Under the pieces are notes generated by a model that searched no databases, was not told where the DNA came from, and was given only the letters and a program-made list of their open reading frames with translations. Position numbers and translations under genes: made by a program. A stretch of DNA of 64,000 nt, taken from assembly GCA_021201825.1 (NCBI GenBank), contig JAJQED010000030.1, positions 1 to 64,000 of the forward strand. The letters run 5' to 3'. Below, piece by piece: positions 1 through 9,966 of the stretch; position 1 is the first letter of the stretch, and every line of letters begins with the position of its first letter. The stretch is from Alistipes sp. GTDB taxonomy: Bacteria; Bacteroidota; Bacteroidia; Bacteroidales; Rikenellaceae.

Positions 1-52
1 ATCGCCCCGTGTGCCGGTGTATGCTGGCTGTGGAAATGGGATATATGGAAAG

Positions 53-1072
53 CTACCGGAAATAAGAGAGGTTCCAGCGGTCCGCCCACGGTATGGAGAG
101 TTTACCGCCCTGGATATCTACCGGAAGCCAGACATAAAGGCTGTTCTCCAGGTCGAGCTTGTTCCAGCGGTCGAACATGGCGATATAAGCGTTGTCCAGA
201 CCCTCGACTTTCAGTACGAAGGTGCTCTGGGCATAGAACGTCTTGTCGGCGTCAGGACCTACGCACGGGTTCCCCGGCAGGGTCTCCCACGGCCCCAGGA
301 TGGAATCGGCCACGGCCAGCTCGGCCACGTTGGGGTCCCAGCCCGAACAGCCGGAAGAGAGCATGTAATAGCGTCCGTCATACTTAAAAACCGCCGGAGC
401 CTCCCGGTACTGGTCAGGGAAGTTACGCGTATAAGTCCCCGAGGGGAGCAGGTAATCGTCCGTAAGCAGGCTTATGTACATCGTGGCGTTATCTTCAGCC
501 GAATAAAAATGATAGGCCCTCCCGTCGTCGTCCACGAAAAGGGTCTGGTCGCGGCTCATCTCGCCGTTCGGGCGCAGGCTATACAGATACTCGAACGGAC
601 CGGTGGGGTTGTCGGATATAGCTACCCCCGCGCAGGCCTTGAAATAATCGGGGCTGTCCACGTGCATCCACATCACGAATTTACCGGTGCGTTCGTTATA
701 TATCACTTTGGGCCTCTCGACCACCTGTGTCGGGTGCAGGTCGTGGTTGGGGTCGTCTTCCACCGCCGTTAGGGCAAGCCCCTCGAACTTCCAGTTGTAG
801 AGATCCGCAGAGGAGTAACAGCTCACCCCGATAACCTCCGTGCGGTAGGCCTCCCAGCCGAGCGACGGGTCGAGGGTGGTCTCTCCGACCTTATACTCAC
901 CGTACCAGTAATACAGGCCGTCGTGGTAAAGCATCCCGCCGCCGTGGGCGTTGATGGGGTTACCGTCGGTGTCGAGCCACACCTGCCCCGGGACGAACTC
1001 CGGCAGGGCGGCTTCCTGCCGCGCACACCCCGCGCACAGCAGGATAAAAAGGGGAAATAAGAGTTTTTTCAT
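53..1072 (-). CDS. Glycoside hydrolase family 43 lipoprotein
   Basis: Predicted exported glycosidase of 339 residues. The start was set at the Met that opens a lipoprotein signal peptide (MKKLLFPLFILLCAGC), because an upstream in-frame start adds 23 non-signal residues. The N-terminal block with AHGGGMLYHDGLYYWYGEY and later five-bladed-propeller-type repeats resemble GH43 enzymes annotated as galactan 1,3-beta-galactosidase or arabinofuranosidase (subfamilies 24/34 by memory; the subfamily is not settled). The lipobox Cys implies outer-membrane anchoring. It is transcribed divergently from the hybrid sensor gene at 1182 and sits beside a beta-1,4-galactan locus, so it may trim arabinosyl or galactosyl decorations of that glycan; this role is inferred from context. 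The gene ends close to the window edge, so its downstream neighbour is unseen. Confidence 0.8.
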   Translation of the reverse strand: MKKLLFPLFILLCAGCARQEAALPEFVPGQVWLDTDGNPINAHGGGMLYHDGLYYWYGEYKVGETTLDPSLGWEAYRTEVIGVSCYSSADLYNWKFEGLALTAVEDDPNHDLHPTQVVERPKVIYNERTGKFVMWMHVDSPDYFKACAGVAISDNPTGPFEYLYSLRPNGEMSRDQTLFVDDDGRAYHFYSAEDNATMYISLLTDDYLLPSGTYTRNFPDQYREAPAVFKYDGRYYMLSSGCSGWDPNVAELAVADSILGPWETLPGNPCVGPDADKTFYAQSTFVLKVEGLDNAYIAMFDRWNKLDLENSLYVWLPVDIQGGKLSIPWADRWNLSYFR

Positions 1073-1181
1073 GTCCGTATCGTTTGGCGGTGAAATTAAA
1101 CATATTAATTTTTCGGTCAAAACCGTAACCGATTTTCTCACCTAATTCGTTATTTTGTAAAAGCCAAAACGAAGACCTCTA

Positions 1182-4100
1182 ATGATAAAGAAGCCTATAT
1201 TGACTTTCCTCCTGCTGGCGATCGGCGCCCTGGGCCATGCCATAAGCCTGCCCGAGCAGCAATCGTTCGGCCATATCCGGCTTGACAGCGACGCGGATAT
1301 CGTCAGCTGCGTGGTGCAGGACGAAGGGGGAATGATATGGTTCGGCACCAACAAAGGCCTTTACAGTTACGACGGGCACTCCTACCGCCCGCATTTCCGC
1401 CCGCTCTCCTACCACCAGACCCATATCCACTGCGGTGTGGCCGACGGCCGCCTGCTCTACCTCGGGTCCGACAAGGGGTTGCTGGTCTACGATATGGTGA
1501 CCGAGCGATACCTGCCCGGTAACCCGGCGGCGGGCAACAGCGTGCGGAGCCTGCTGGCCCGCGACGGCAAGCTGTGGCTCGGCACCCTCGGCGGCCTTTA
1601 CATCTACGACCCGGCGGACGGAACCCTGGCGGACCGCTCCGGGGACTTGTCCCACCGGACGGTATATGCACTGGCGCAGGACCCTGACGGGAACGTCTTT
1701 ATAGGGACATACGACGGTTTGAATTTTTACGACGCCGCAACGGGCGTTACCGCCCCCTACCGCTTCGAGAGCGGACATAGCCGTAATCTGTTCGTCAACT
1801 GCCTGCTTGTGGACCGGGCGCGCGGATGCGTCTGGGCGGGACTCGAGGGCGGCCTGCTGAATATCGACCCGGGAACGGGGTCCATAACGTCCATCCCGCA
1901 GTTCGGCGAGAGTACGGTAAAGACCATGTGCCATGACGGGAGCGGAAATATAATAATCGGTACGGACAACGGGCTGTTCGTTTTCGACGGCACGGGACCC
2001 GCCCGCCACTACCTGCAGGACACCCGGCTCCCCAATTCGCTGCCCAACAATACCGTGTGGGCTTTATGCCGGGACAGGGACGGCAATATCTGGCTGGGTA
2101 CCGATTACGGGGCCGCCATAATGCCCGGCTTGGGCAGGCAGGGGTTCACCCCGCTCTATACCATCACGGGCAGCGGCGAGGGCAACCGGCTCTATTGCCT
2201 GCTCAGGGATTCGGGAGGGGCTTTCTGGATGGGCGGTACGAACGGAGTTATCCGGGTGGGACCCGGGTCCCGGACCGTGTGGTTCAGCCCCGGGAGTGCA
2301 ACGCATCCGCTGGCCCACAACCGGATACGGCATATTTTCGAGGACAGTAGGGGTACGGTCTGGCTTGCTACGGACGGCAATGTCAACCGCTACGATCCGA
2401 CCAGCGGCCAGTTCGTTCACTACACCATTTCCGACCCCACCGGAACCCGTAACGCCAACTGGGCCTATAACCTGTACGAAGACAAGAACGGGCGGTTGTG
2501 GATAGCTACATGCCTGGGAGGGATTTTCGTCATAGACAGGGACCGGCTCGCCACCCGTCCGGGAGGCAATTTTACGGCCCCGGTCAACCTTACGCCCGAC
2601 GACGGGCTGTCGGGGCTGTTCGTAAACCAGCTCACCGAGGACAGCGCGGGCCGCATCTGGGTGCTTATCTTTAACGGCGGTATCGACATCATAGACCCTG
2701 AAACCTTTGCCATCGAGCGGTTCCCTGTCACCGACCATACGGGCGGCATACTGCCCAATTACCTGTTCGGCGACTCCCGTGGTACCATCTGGGCGGGATT
2801 CAGCGGCGGGGTACTGCGCATAGACCCGGTGGCGCGGACGGCCCGCGTCGTGGAGACCGACCCCTACGGTCGCAGCGAAGTGACGGCCATGGGCGAGACG
2901 GACGGCGGGGTGTGGGTGGCCTCCGGCTCGGGAGTGTACCGGATCGCCGACGACCTGACGGTCAGCCGTGTGCCGGTGGCCGGCCGGAGTTATACGTCCA
3001 TGTACTACGATCGCGGGGAGACAACGGTTTACCTCGGGTCCGTGGACGGCCTGCAGGTGTGCAAACCCGATATTACCGACACCGCTTCCGGAGCGGCACC
3101 GGTGCGTTTTACCGGGGTTTATGCCAACGGGGAGCCGCTGGAGCCGCAGGACGGCGAACCGGGGATCCGGTATGCCGGGCGCGTTAGGCTCGGCCACTGG
3201 CAGAATAATCTGCGCTTCGAATTTTCGGACCTGCGTTATCCCGCTTCGGACGGGAACCTGTATTATTACCGGCTGGCCGGACCCGACGATGTGTGGCACC
3301 CGGCGGGCGATGCCGGGAGCGTCACTTTTACCAACCTCGCCCCGGGAAAATACATTCTGTACGTAGCGGGGTCGGGCGGTGGCGGGGTCGACCCGGCGTC
3401 AACGGCGGCCCTCGAAATAAGGATCGCCCCGCCGTGGTATCAGTCCCGGGCGGCCAAAGCGGCCTATGTCGTCATAGCCCTGGGGATCCTTATCATCGCG
3501 GCCAACCTGGTGCGTACCCGGCACCGCCTGAGTGCCATGCGCCTTGAAAAAGAGCGGACCCTCGAACAATCCCGCCAGAAGATGGAATTCTTCACTACCG
3601 TATCGCACGAGCTGAAGACCCCGCTCAGCCTGATCCTTCCTCCCGTGAGCCGGATGATGCATCAGGCCCGGTCCGAAACACAGAAAAAAACGCTCGAGAC
3701 GGTCTACCGCAACGCCATTAAACTCAATTCTCTTATACACCAGGCGCTGGACCTCGACCGGCTGGACACGGCCGCCTCATCCCTGATAGAGTCACGGATC
3801 GAGTTGTGCGGCTTTGCAGAAAGCATATTCCGCACGTTCGCCGTCAACGAAGCCAACCACGGCAAGACCCTGCGGATGGAATGCCCCTCTGGCCGGGAGA
3901 TATTCCTCGACGGGGACGCGATGAAACTGGAAGCCGTGATCGGCAACCTGCTCTCCAATGCGGTGAAATACACCCCGGACGGAGGTACAGTGACCCTTTC
4001 TGTGGACCGGACCGGGTCGGAAGCGGTTATAAAGGTGACCGATACCGGTATAGGCATCCCCGAGGCCGAACAGCCCTATGTATTCCAGCGTTTCTACCAG

Positions 4101-5039
4101 TCGTCGCTGACCAAGGATAAAAAAGAGGGTACCGGCATCGGGCTCTACATTGCGCGGGTATATACCGAAATGCACGGAGGCCGGATCGAGATCAGTTCCT
4201 CCCCGGGTAACGGCTGCCGGGTGACGGTCACCCTGCCGGCCGGCGAACAGCCTGCGGTAAGCGGCAGTCAGTCAACTACGGCCCAGCCCGACGCCCCTGT
4301 TGTGCTTATCGTGGAGGACAACCCGTCGCTGCGCAAATTCCTCGAGGAGGTGCTGTCGGGTGAATTCCGGTGCATGACCGCCACCAACGGCAAGGAGGGC
4401 TACGAAAAAGCGGTTGCCGATCCCCCTGACCTTATAATCACCGATATGATCATGCCCGTGTCGGACGGTATGGAGATGTGCCGCCGCCTACGCAAAATAG
4501 CCCCCCTGTCGGCCGTGCCGGTGATCATGCTCACGGCAAAGGACGACCGGCAGACCGAGATGCGGAGTGTCGAACTCAATATAGACATATTCATGTCCAA
4601 GCCGTTCGAACCGGAGATACTGCTCAAAAGGGCCCGCAACCTGCTTGGCAAGAAAGAGGACCTGCGACGTACCCTCGCACTGGAAAATATATCCCGGCCC
4701 GAGCCGCAGCAAGCGGAGTCGTACGGCGAAAAATTCCTCTCCGATATCACCGCCCTGATAGAAGAGCATATCTCGGAATCGGAACTGAACGTAGGGATGC
4801 TGTGCCAGTTGTCGGGAGTTTCGCAAAAGCAACTCTACCGGAAGATAAAACAGCTTACGGGCCATAGCCCCGTCGACTATATACGGACAATACGGTTGAA
4901 AAAGGCGGCGATGATGCTCGCCCAGAAAAAATTCACCGTGTCCGAGGTGATGTATACCGTCGGCTTTACCAACCACTCCTATTTCTCCAAATGCTTCACG
5001 GCCCAGTTCGGCAAGACGCCCAAACAATACGCCGGATAG
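1182..5039 (+). CDS. Hybrid two-component system sensor/regulator (HTCS)
   Basis: One-protein signalling system of 1285 residues. In order: signal peptide (1-20), a periplasmic array of two-component propeller repeats recognisable from recurring WFGT/WLGT-type blades (about 25-640), a Y_Y_Y domain (about 690-735), one membrane helix (about 757-777), HisKA with the phospho-acceptor in SHELKTPLS (His809), a HATPase with DTGIGIP and GTGIGLYIA boxes, a receiver with Asp1088 in TDMIMP, and a C-terminal AraC-type HTH (about 1185-1285). Family knowledge: HTCS proteins bind oligosaccharides in the periplasm and activate the adjacent susCD operon. The gene lies immediately upstream of susC, and the other genes of the locus point to beta-1,4-galacto-oligosaccharides as ligand (inference). 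It appears full length with all key residues. Confidence 0.96.
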   Translation: MIKKPILTFLLLAIGALGHAISLPEQQSFGHIRLDSDADIVSCVVQDEGGMIWFGTNKGLYSYDGHSYRPHFRPLSYHQTHIHCGVADGRLLYLGSDKGLLVYDMVTERYLPGNPAAGNSVRSLLARDGKLWLGTLGGLYIYDPADGTLADRSGDLSHRTVYALAQDPDGNVFIGTYDGLNFYDAATGVTAPYRFESGHSRNLFVNCLLVDRARGCVWAGLEGGLLNIDPGTGSITSIPQFGESTVKTMCHDGSGNIIIGTDNGLFVFDGTGPARHYLQDTRLPNSLPNNTVWALCRDRDGNIWLGTDYGAAIMPGLGRQGFTPLYTITGSGEGNRLYCLLRDSGGAFWMGGTNGVIRVGPGSRTVWFSPGSATHPLAHNRIRHIFEDSRGTVWLATDGNVNRYDPTSGQFVHYTISDPTGTRNANWAYNLYEDKNGRLWIATCLGGIFVIDRDRLATRPGGNFTAPVNLTPDDGLSGLFVNQLTEDSAGRIWVLIFNGGIDIIDPETFAIERFPVTDHTGGILPNYLFGDSRGTIWAGFSGGVLRIDPVARTARVVETDPYGRSEVTAMGETDGGVWVASGSGVYRIADDLTVSRVPVAGRSYTSMYYDRGETTVYLGSVDGLQVCKPDITDTASGAAPVRFTGVYANGEPLEPQDGEPGIRYAGRVRLGHWQNNLRFEFSDLRYPASDGNLYYYRLAGPDDVWHPAGDAGSVTFTNLAPGKYILYVAGSGGGGVDPASTAALEIRIAPPWYQSRAAKAAYVVIALGILIIAANLVRTRHRLSAMRLEKERTLEQSRQKMEFFTTVSHELKTPLSLILPPVSRMMHQARSETQKKTLETVYRNAIKLNSLIHQALDLDRLDTAASSLIESRIELCGFAESIFRTFAVNEANHGKTLRMECPSGREIFLDGDAMKLEAVIGNLLSNAVKYTPDGGTVTLSVDRTGSEAVIKVTDTGIGIPEAEQPYVFQRFYQSSLTKDKKEGTGIGLYIARVYTEMHGGRIEISSSPGNGCRVTVTLPAGEQPAVSGSQSTTAQPDAPVVLIVEDNPSLRKFLEEVLSGEFRCMTATNGKEGYEKAVADPPDLIITDMIMPVSDGMEMCRRLRKIAPLSAVPVIMLTAKDDRQTEMRSVELNIDIFMSKPFEPEILLKRARNLLGKKEDLRRTLALENISRPEPQQAESYGEKFLSDITALIEEHISESELNVGMLCQLSGVSQKQLYRKIKQLTGHSPVDYIRTIRLKKAAMMLAQKKFTVSEVMYTVGFTNHSYFSKCFTAQFGKTPKQYAG

Positions 5040-5122
5040 GGGTCCCCGGTTGGTGCGGGACCTCCCGCCGGGTACTGCCGGAAAGGGTGTCCTTTTTGTT
5101 TTGAACTTTGTCCGGAATGTGC

Positions 5123-5153
5123 TTTGGCCGCCGTACAAAGGTGGATAGATTTG
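5123..5153 (+). promoter_or_regulatory. Bacteroidota promoter of the susC operon
   Basis: TTTG at 5123-5126, a 19-bp spacer, then TAGATTTG at 5146-5153: an exact match to the -33 TTTG / -7 TAnnTTTG consensus. Transcription should begin near 5160, leaving a leader of about 200 nt before susC. The leader contains a 12-bp perfect palindrome (GTATGGCCATAC, 5308-5319). An HTCS would be expected to bind just upstream of the -33 box, between 5040 and 5122. Confidence 0.75.
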
Positions 5154-5307
5154 CAGCAGACCTAAAAACTAACGCTATGCAACCTATCCGAACCCCTTTC
5201 GGCGACAACCCGCCGTCCCCGTATTTCCGGGAGCCTATGCCGGGCAGTTCCTGTCCCCGGCCCTCGCCTGTTTCATTTAATAACTTCTGCCGACCGGCCC
5301 TGTGAGG

Positions 5308-5319
5308 GTATGGCCATAC
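5308..5319. repeat. 12-bp perfect palindrome in the susC leader
   Basis: GTATGGCCATAC is perfectly self-complementary and lies 45 bases before the susC start, downstream of the predicted transcription start. It could be a regulator half-site pair or a small leader hairpin; no function can be assigned from sequence. The rest of 5040-5363 holds the promoter and no convincing gene. Confidence 0.35.
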
Positions 5320-5363
5320 ATCTTTTATAGCCACTAACGCTGAAACATAAAAACCGTTCTTTT

Positions 5364-8342
5364 ATGGACTACAGAACCTCTACTTTCAGAAGACTACTGC
5401 TGTCGGGCATCTCCCTGCTTTGCCTGGTAGTAACGGCCGGGCTGCCGGCGCATGCGCAGGGCGACGGACGGACCGTAACGGGTACGGTCACGGACGAATC
5501 GGCCCTGCCTCTGGTCGGGGCAACGGTGATGGTCCCGGGTACAACGATCGGTACCACCTCGGGCCTCGACGGGAACTTCACCCTTTCGGTGCCGCAGGAT
5601 TGCGACTCGCTCCGGGTCTCCTACATCGGCTATACTTCCGTGAGCATTCCGCTGGGCAGCCAGACCCACCTGAACGTCAGTCTCTATCCTGACGCCCACC
5701 AGATAAGCAACGTGGTGGTGATCGGTTACGGTACCCAGCGCAAGGAAGACCTTACAGGGTCGGTCTCCGTGATCTCGTCGGACGACTTCAACGACGGGCT
5801 TATCAGTTCGCCCGAACAACTTATAAACGGTAAGGTGGCCGGGGTGCAGATCGTCTCAGCAGGCGGTTCGCCCACCGGGGGAAGCACCATCCGTATCAGG
5901 GGCGGCGCCTCGCTCAACGCCAGTAACGATCCGCTGATCGTGGTGGACGGCGTACCCCTCGAAATGGGCGGTATCAGCGGCAACGAGGGCAACTTCCTCA
6001 GCCTGATAAACCCGAACGACATCGAAAGCATGACCGTGCTGAAAGACGCCTCGTCCACGGCCATCTACGGGTCGAGGGCCTCGAACGGGGTACTGCTTAT
6101 CACCACGAAGAAAGGTTCGGCTTCGGATAAACTGCGGATAAATTTCGTGACAACCAACTCCCTGCAGGTAAAGACCAAAACGCCGGACATGCTCTCCGAG
6201 AGCCAGTTCCGGGAAGTGGTAAGCACCTACGGCACGGCCGACCAAAAGGCCCTGCTGGGTGACTACCATACCAACTGGAACGACCTTATATACAAGAAAG
6301 CGTTCGGTACGGACAACAACCTGAGCGTGTCTGGCACCATTACCGAAGACGTTCCCTACCGCGTCTCGTTCGGCTATTACAACCAGGACGGGATACTAAA
6401 GACCGACAATGCGGAGCGCTACACGGGAAGTATCTCGGTCAGCCCCTCGCTGCTGAACAACCATCTCAAACTGAACATGAACGTACGGGGGACCCTCAAT
6501 AACAACCGGTTCGCCAATTCCAGCGCGATCTGGGGCGCGGCGACCATGAACCCGACCATCCCGGTTTATTCCGGTAATGACGAATATGGGGGTTACTACG
6601 AAGCCCTGGACGGGAACGGCAATCCGGTGAACGGGGCCGTAGCCAACCCGGTCGGCCTGTTGAGGCAGGAGAACAACACCAGCAAGATAAAGCGCGTGAT
6701 AGGTAACCTGGACGTGGATTACAGGGTTCACGGCTTCGAGGAACTGCGCTTGCATACCACTCTCGGATATGACTATGCGGAGGGCAAAGGCCATGTCTAC
6801 TCCCCGGCGGATGCCTGGAACTCGTTCTGGGATGGCGGCTACGACTATACTTACGGGCCGCAGCGCAAGTCGAACCAGCTGCTTACCACTTATGCCAACT
6901 ACAATAAGCTGGTGAACAGCATAAAAAGCTCTTTCGACGTTACGGCCGGTTACGACTACCAGTACTGGATCGACAAAAGTCCGTTCTTCGAAAGCCTGAG
7001 CGCAAGCGGGGCCTCGATCGCCACGACGGCGGCCACGGACCAGCGCCACACACTGCTTTCATTCTACGGCAGGTTCAACTACTCATACGATTCGCGTTAC
7101 CTGCTGACGGCAACCGTCCGCCGTGACGGAACCTCCCGGTTCGGCAAGGACCACCGCTGGGGTACGTTCCCGTCGGTAGCCCTGGCATGGCGCCTGAACG
7201 AGGAGGCGTTCCTGAAAACGGCCGACAACCTTAGCGAACTTAAATTCCGGCTGAGCTACGGGGTGACGGGACAGCAGGACGGTATCGGCAATTACGGCTA
7301 CCTGCCCATCTATACCCCGGGCCAGAACGGCGCGCAATACCTGATGGGCAACAATTACTATTATACCTACCGTCCCGAAGCCTACGTGGCCGACCTGAAA
7401 TGGGAAACCACCACTTCCTACAATATAGGTGTGGACGTAGGCCTGCTGGACAGCCGCCTTACCGCCAGCTTCGATTTCTACACCCGTAAGACCAAGGACC
7501 TGCTGGCCACCGTGCCTGCTGCGGCCGGGACAAACTTCGACAAGACCATTATGACCAACGTGGGTAACGTGAACAGCGACGGGGTGGAAATGACAATCAA
7601 CGCCACTCCCATCGACAAGCAGGACTGGACCTGGAACCTCTCGTTCAACGCCACCTACCAGAGCGTGAAGATCAAGAACCTTTCCCTGGCCAAAGGCGCG
7701 CAGGTCCTCAACACCCCTGCGGGTCCTACCATCGACAACACTTACCTGCAGGTACTTACCGAGGGCCGTACTCCCTACACTTACTTCGTTTATAAACAAC
7801 TCTATGACGAGAACGGGCGGCCGATAGAGGGTGCATATGCGGACCTGAACAACGACGGCCAGATCACGACCGACGACCTGTATTATTACAAATCGCCCAC
7901 GCCGGATTGGATACTGGGTTTCAATACGAGCCTGCGCTACAAGAACTGGAACCTGGGTATGTCTTTCCATGCCAATATAGGCAATTACGTCTACAACGGT
8001 ATGGCGATGAACACCGGGGCATGGAACACTATGTCCTACAACTCGGAACAGATCAATAACCTCCACAGCAGCTGGCTGGACACCCGCTTCCAGTCGCGCC
8101 AGTACCTCTCGGACTACTACGTGGAGAACGCCTCTTTCCTGAAGATGGACAACCTCACCCTCGGCTACAATTTCAATAACCTGGGCAACAGCGGCGTACG
8201 CCTCAATGTCAGCGCGATGATCCAGAACGTGTTCACCGTGACCAACTATTCGGGTACCGACCCCGAAATCCCGAGCGGGAACGACAGCTCGTTCTATCCC
8301 CGCCCGAGGATATTTTCGCTAAGTGTCGGCTTCCAGTTTTAA
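5364..8342 (+). CDS. SusC-like TonB-dependent outer-membrane transporter
   Basis: Outer-membrane importer of 992 residues for galactan oligosaccharides (substrate inferred from neighbours). It has a signal peptide ending near AHAQ, a carboxypeptidase-like regulatory domain (about 35-112: VTGTVTDESALPLVGATV), the TonB plug (from about residue 118, with GSRASNGVLLITTKKG), and a long beta-barrel rich in aromatic strands ending in the terminal strand SVGFQF. The SusC length and the order susC-susD-binding protein-GH53-GH2 match galactan loci of Bacteroides. The start ATG follows the promoter at 5123-5153 by about 200 nt; susD starts 18 nt after its stop, so the two are co-transcribed. Confidence 0.97.
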   Translation: MDYRTSTFRRLLLSGISLLCLVVTAGLPAHAQGDGRTVTGTVTDESALPLVGATVMVPGTTIGTTSGLDGNFTLSVPQDCDSLRVSYIGYTSVSIPLGSQTHLNVSLYPDAHQISNVVVIGYGTQRKEDLTGSVSVISSDDFNDGLISSPEQLINGKVAGVQIVSAGGSPTGGSTIRIRGGASLNASNDPLIVVDGVPLEMGGISGNEGNFLSLINPNDIESMTVLKDASSTAIYGSRASNGVLLITTKKGSASDKLRINFVTTNSLQVKTKTPDMLSESQFREVVSTYGTADQKALLGDYHTNWNDLIYKKAFGTDNNLSVSGTITEDVPYRVSFGYYNQDGILKTDNAERYTGSISVSPSLLNNHLKLNMNVRGTLNNNRFANSSAIWGAATMNPTIPVYSGNDEYGGYYEALDGNGNPVNGAVANPVGLLRQENNTSKIKRVIGNLDVDYRVHGFEELRLHTTLGYDYAEGKGHVYSPADAWNSFWDGGYDYTYGPQRKSNQLLTTYANYNKLVNSIKSSFDVTAGYDYQYWIDKSPFFESLSASGASIATTAATDQRHTLLSFYGRFNYSYDSRYLLTATVRRDGTSRFGKDHRWGTFPSVALAWRLNEEAFLKTADNLSELKFRLSYGVTGQQDGIGNYGYLPIYTPGQNGAQYLMGNNYYYTYRPEAYVADLKWETTTSYNIGVDVGLLDSRLTASFDFYTRKTKDLLATVPAAAGTNFDKTIMTNVGNVNSDGVEMTINATPIDKQDWTWNLSFNATYQSVKIKNLSLAKGAQVLNTPAGPTIDNTYLQVLTEGRTPYTYFVYKQLYDENGRPIEGAYADLNNDGQITTDDLYYYKSPTPDWILGFNTSLRYKNWNLGMSFHANIGNYVYNGMAMNTGAWNTMSYNSEQINNLHSSWLDTRFQSRQYLSDYYVENASFLKMDNLTLGYNFNNLGNSGVRLNVSAMIQNVFTVTNYSGTDPEIPSGNDSSFYPRPRIFSLSVGFQF

Positions 8343-8360
8343 CGCATTAAATCCTAAGAG

Positions 8361-9947
8361 ATGAAAAAGATAACGATATATATATCATTACTGGCGGCCG
8401 CCTTGCTGGGTTCGTGCGTAGGCGACCTGGACCAGTTCCCCAAGACCCAGTCCACCTCCAATTCGGTCTACCAGGAGTTCGACAACTATAAGTCGGTGCT
8501 GGCCAAACTCTATGCTTCGTATGTGATTGCCGGACAGGAAAAAGGTGGCGGGGACGCCGATATCGTGAGCAATTCCGGTGAGAACTGCGATTACCTGCGC
8601 CTGCTCTTTAACATGCAGGAGGTCCCGACCGAAGAGATAGCCTACACGTGGCTGGAAGGCAACAACATGACGGGCCTTGCATATATGCAATGGGACGTCA
8701 ACGATATATGGGTGTCGGACATGTACTACCGCATCTACTATACGATCGCCCTTTGCAACGAGTTCCTGCGCAACAGCACCGAGGGAGACATAGCCCGGTT
8801 CAGCGCTGCGGAACAGGAGCAGATCAGGCATTATACCCGGGAGGCCCGCTTCCTGAGGGCGCTGGCCTACTATCATGCGATGGATCTCTACGGCGCCGTG
8901 CCTTTCGTGGACGAGAACGACCCCGTGGGAGCGTTCACCCCGCCGAGGTACACCGCCGACCAGATATTCGAATACGTCGAAAACGAACTGCTGGAGATAT
9001 ATCCCGATATGCCGACGGCTTCCGAAGTGGAATATGCCCGTGCCGGTAAAAGCGCTGCGCTCACCCTGCTGGCCCGCCTCTACCTCAATGCAGAGGTGTA
9101 TACCGGAAAGCAATACTACACGGAATGTATCACGGCCTGCAAGGAGATCATCGCGGACGGTTACAGCCTGGAAGCGGATTACGCAAAACTGTTCAATGCC
9201 AGTAACAACTTGCGCACAAATGAGATCATTTTCGCGTTTGCGGTGGACAGCGAACATACCGTATCCTGGGGATCGACGACTTACCTGGTTTGCGGTGCCA
9301 TCGGTACCGTGACAACCCAGGACCCGAACGATTACGGGGTGGATACCCCGTGGGGAATGTTCCGCTGCCGGCCCGAACTGCCGGCCAAGTTCGGCGATGT
9401 GAACCTTACGCGCGATTCGAGAGCCATGTTCTGGACCGACGGACAGGATGATTACCTGACCGATATAACCAACCAGGGACAGGGATATTTCGTGGAGAAA
9501 TGGACCAACCTTACCGACGCCGGTAACGCGGCCTCCAACACCCAGACCGACGGGGTGGACACCGACTTCCCGTTTTTCAGGCTGGCCGAGGTATATCTGA
9601 TGTATGCCGAAGCAGTGTTGAGAGGCGGCTCGGGAGGAACTACGGCCGAAGCCCTGAATTACATTAACCTGCTTCGCCAGCGCGCCTACGGCGACCAGAG
9701 CGGCAATATCTCACTGACGGACCTTACCCTCGATTTCATTATCGACGAACGGGCGCGGGAACTCTACTGGGAATGCCACCGCCGCACGGACCTGATCCGC
9801 TTCGGGCTGTTCACCGGTGGAAGTTACCTGTGGCAGTTCAAAGGAGGCGCCGTCGACGGCAGGGCCACTGACAGCAAATACGACATTTACCCAATTCCCT
9901 ACACGGAGCTGTCGGCCAACCCGAACCTTTACAACGAAAATTATTAA
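8361..9947 (+). CDS. SusD-like surface glycan-binding lipoprotein (RagB/SusD)
   Basis: Lipoprotein of 528 residues with signal sequence and lipobox (LLGSC, Cys19). TPR-like helical repeats are visible (REARFLRALAYYHAMDLYGA and similar), and the C-terminal half has the typical RagB/SusD pattern with FFRLAEVYLMYAEA and RARELYWECHRRTDLIRFG. Family knowledge: SusD proteins sit on the outside of SusC as a hinged lid and deliver oligosaccharides. Spacing to susC is 18 nt and to the following lipoprotein 19 nt, consistent with one operon. Full length, nothing missing. Confidence 0.96.
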   Translation: MKKITIYISLLAAALLGSCVGDLDQFPKTQSTSNSVYQEFDNYKSVLAKLYASYVIAGQEKGGGDADIVSNSGENCDYLRLLFNMQEVPTEEIAYTWLEGNNMTGLAYMQWDVNDIWVSDMYYRIYYTIALCNEFLRNSTEGDIARFSAAEQEQIRHYTREARFLRALAYYHAMDLYGAVPFVDENDPVGAFTPPRYTADQIFEYVENELLEIYPDMPTASEVEYARAGKSAALTLLARLYLNAEVYTGKQYYTECITACKEIIADGYSLEADYAKLFNASNNLRTNEIIFAFAVDSEHTVSWGSTTYLVCGAIGTVTTQDPNDYGVDTPWGMFRCRPELPAKFGDVNLTRDSRAMFWTDGQDDYLTDITNQGQGYFVEKWTNLTDAGNAASNTQTDGVDTDFPFFRLAEVYLMYAEAVLRGGSGGTTAEALNYINLLRQRAYGDQSGNISLTDLTLDFIIDERARELYWECHRRTDLIRFGLFTGGSYLWQFKGGAVDGRATDSKYDIYPIPYTELSANPNLYNENY

Positions 9948-9966
9948 CCGTTAACCTTAGCGACCG

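Noticed and set aside
11-772. Long plus-strand frame opposite the GH43 gene
   Set aside because: Shadow of the GH43 gene; composition and Val/Gly/His bias are typical of antisense frames in GC-rich DNA. The same applies to the many long antisense frames opposite the HTCS, SusC, UbiD, recF, typA and secDF genes.
5177-5305. 42-codon frame in the susC leader (MQPIRTPFGDNPPSP...)
   Set aside because: Pro/Arg-rich, no motif, no evidence of translation; the region is better explained as an untranslated leader.
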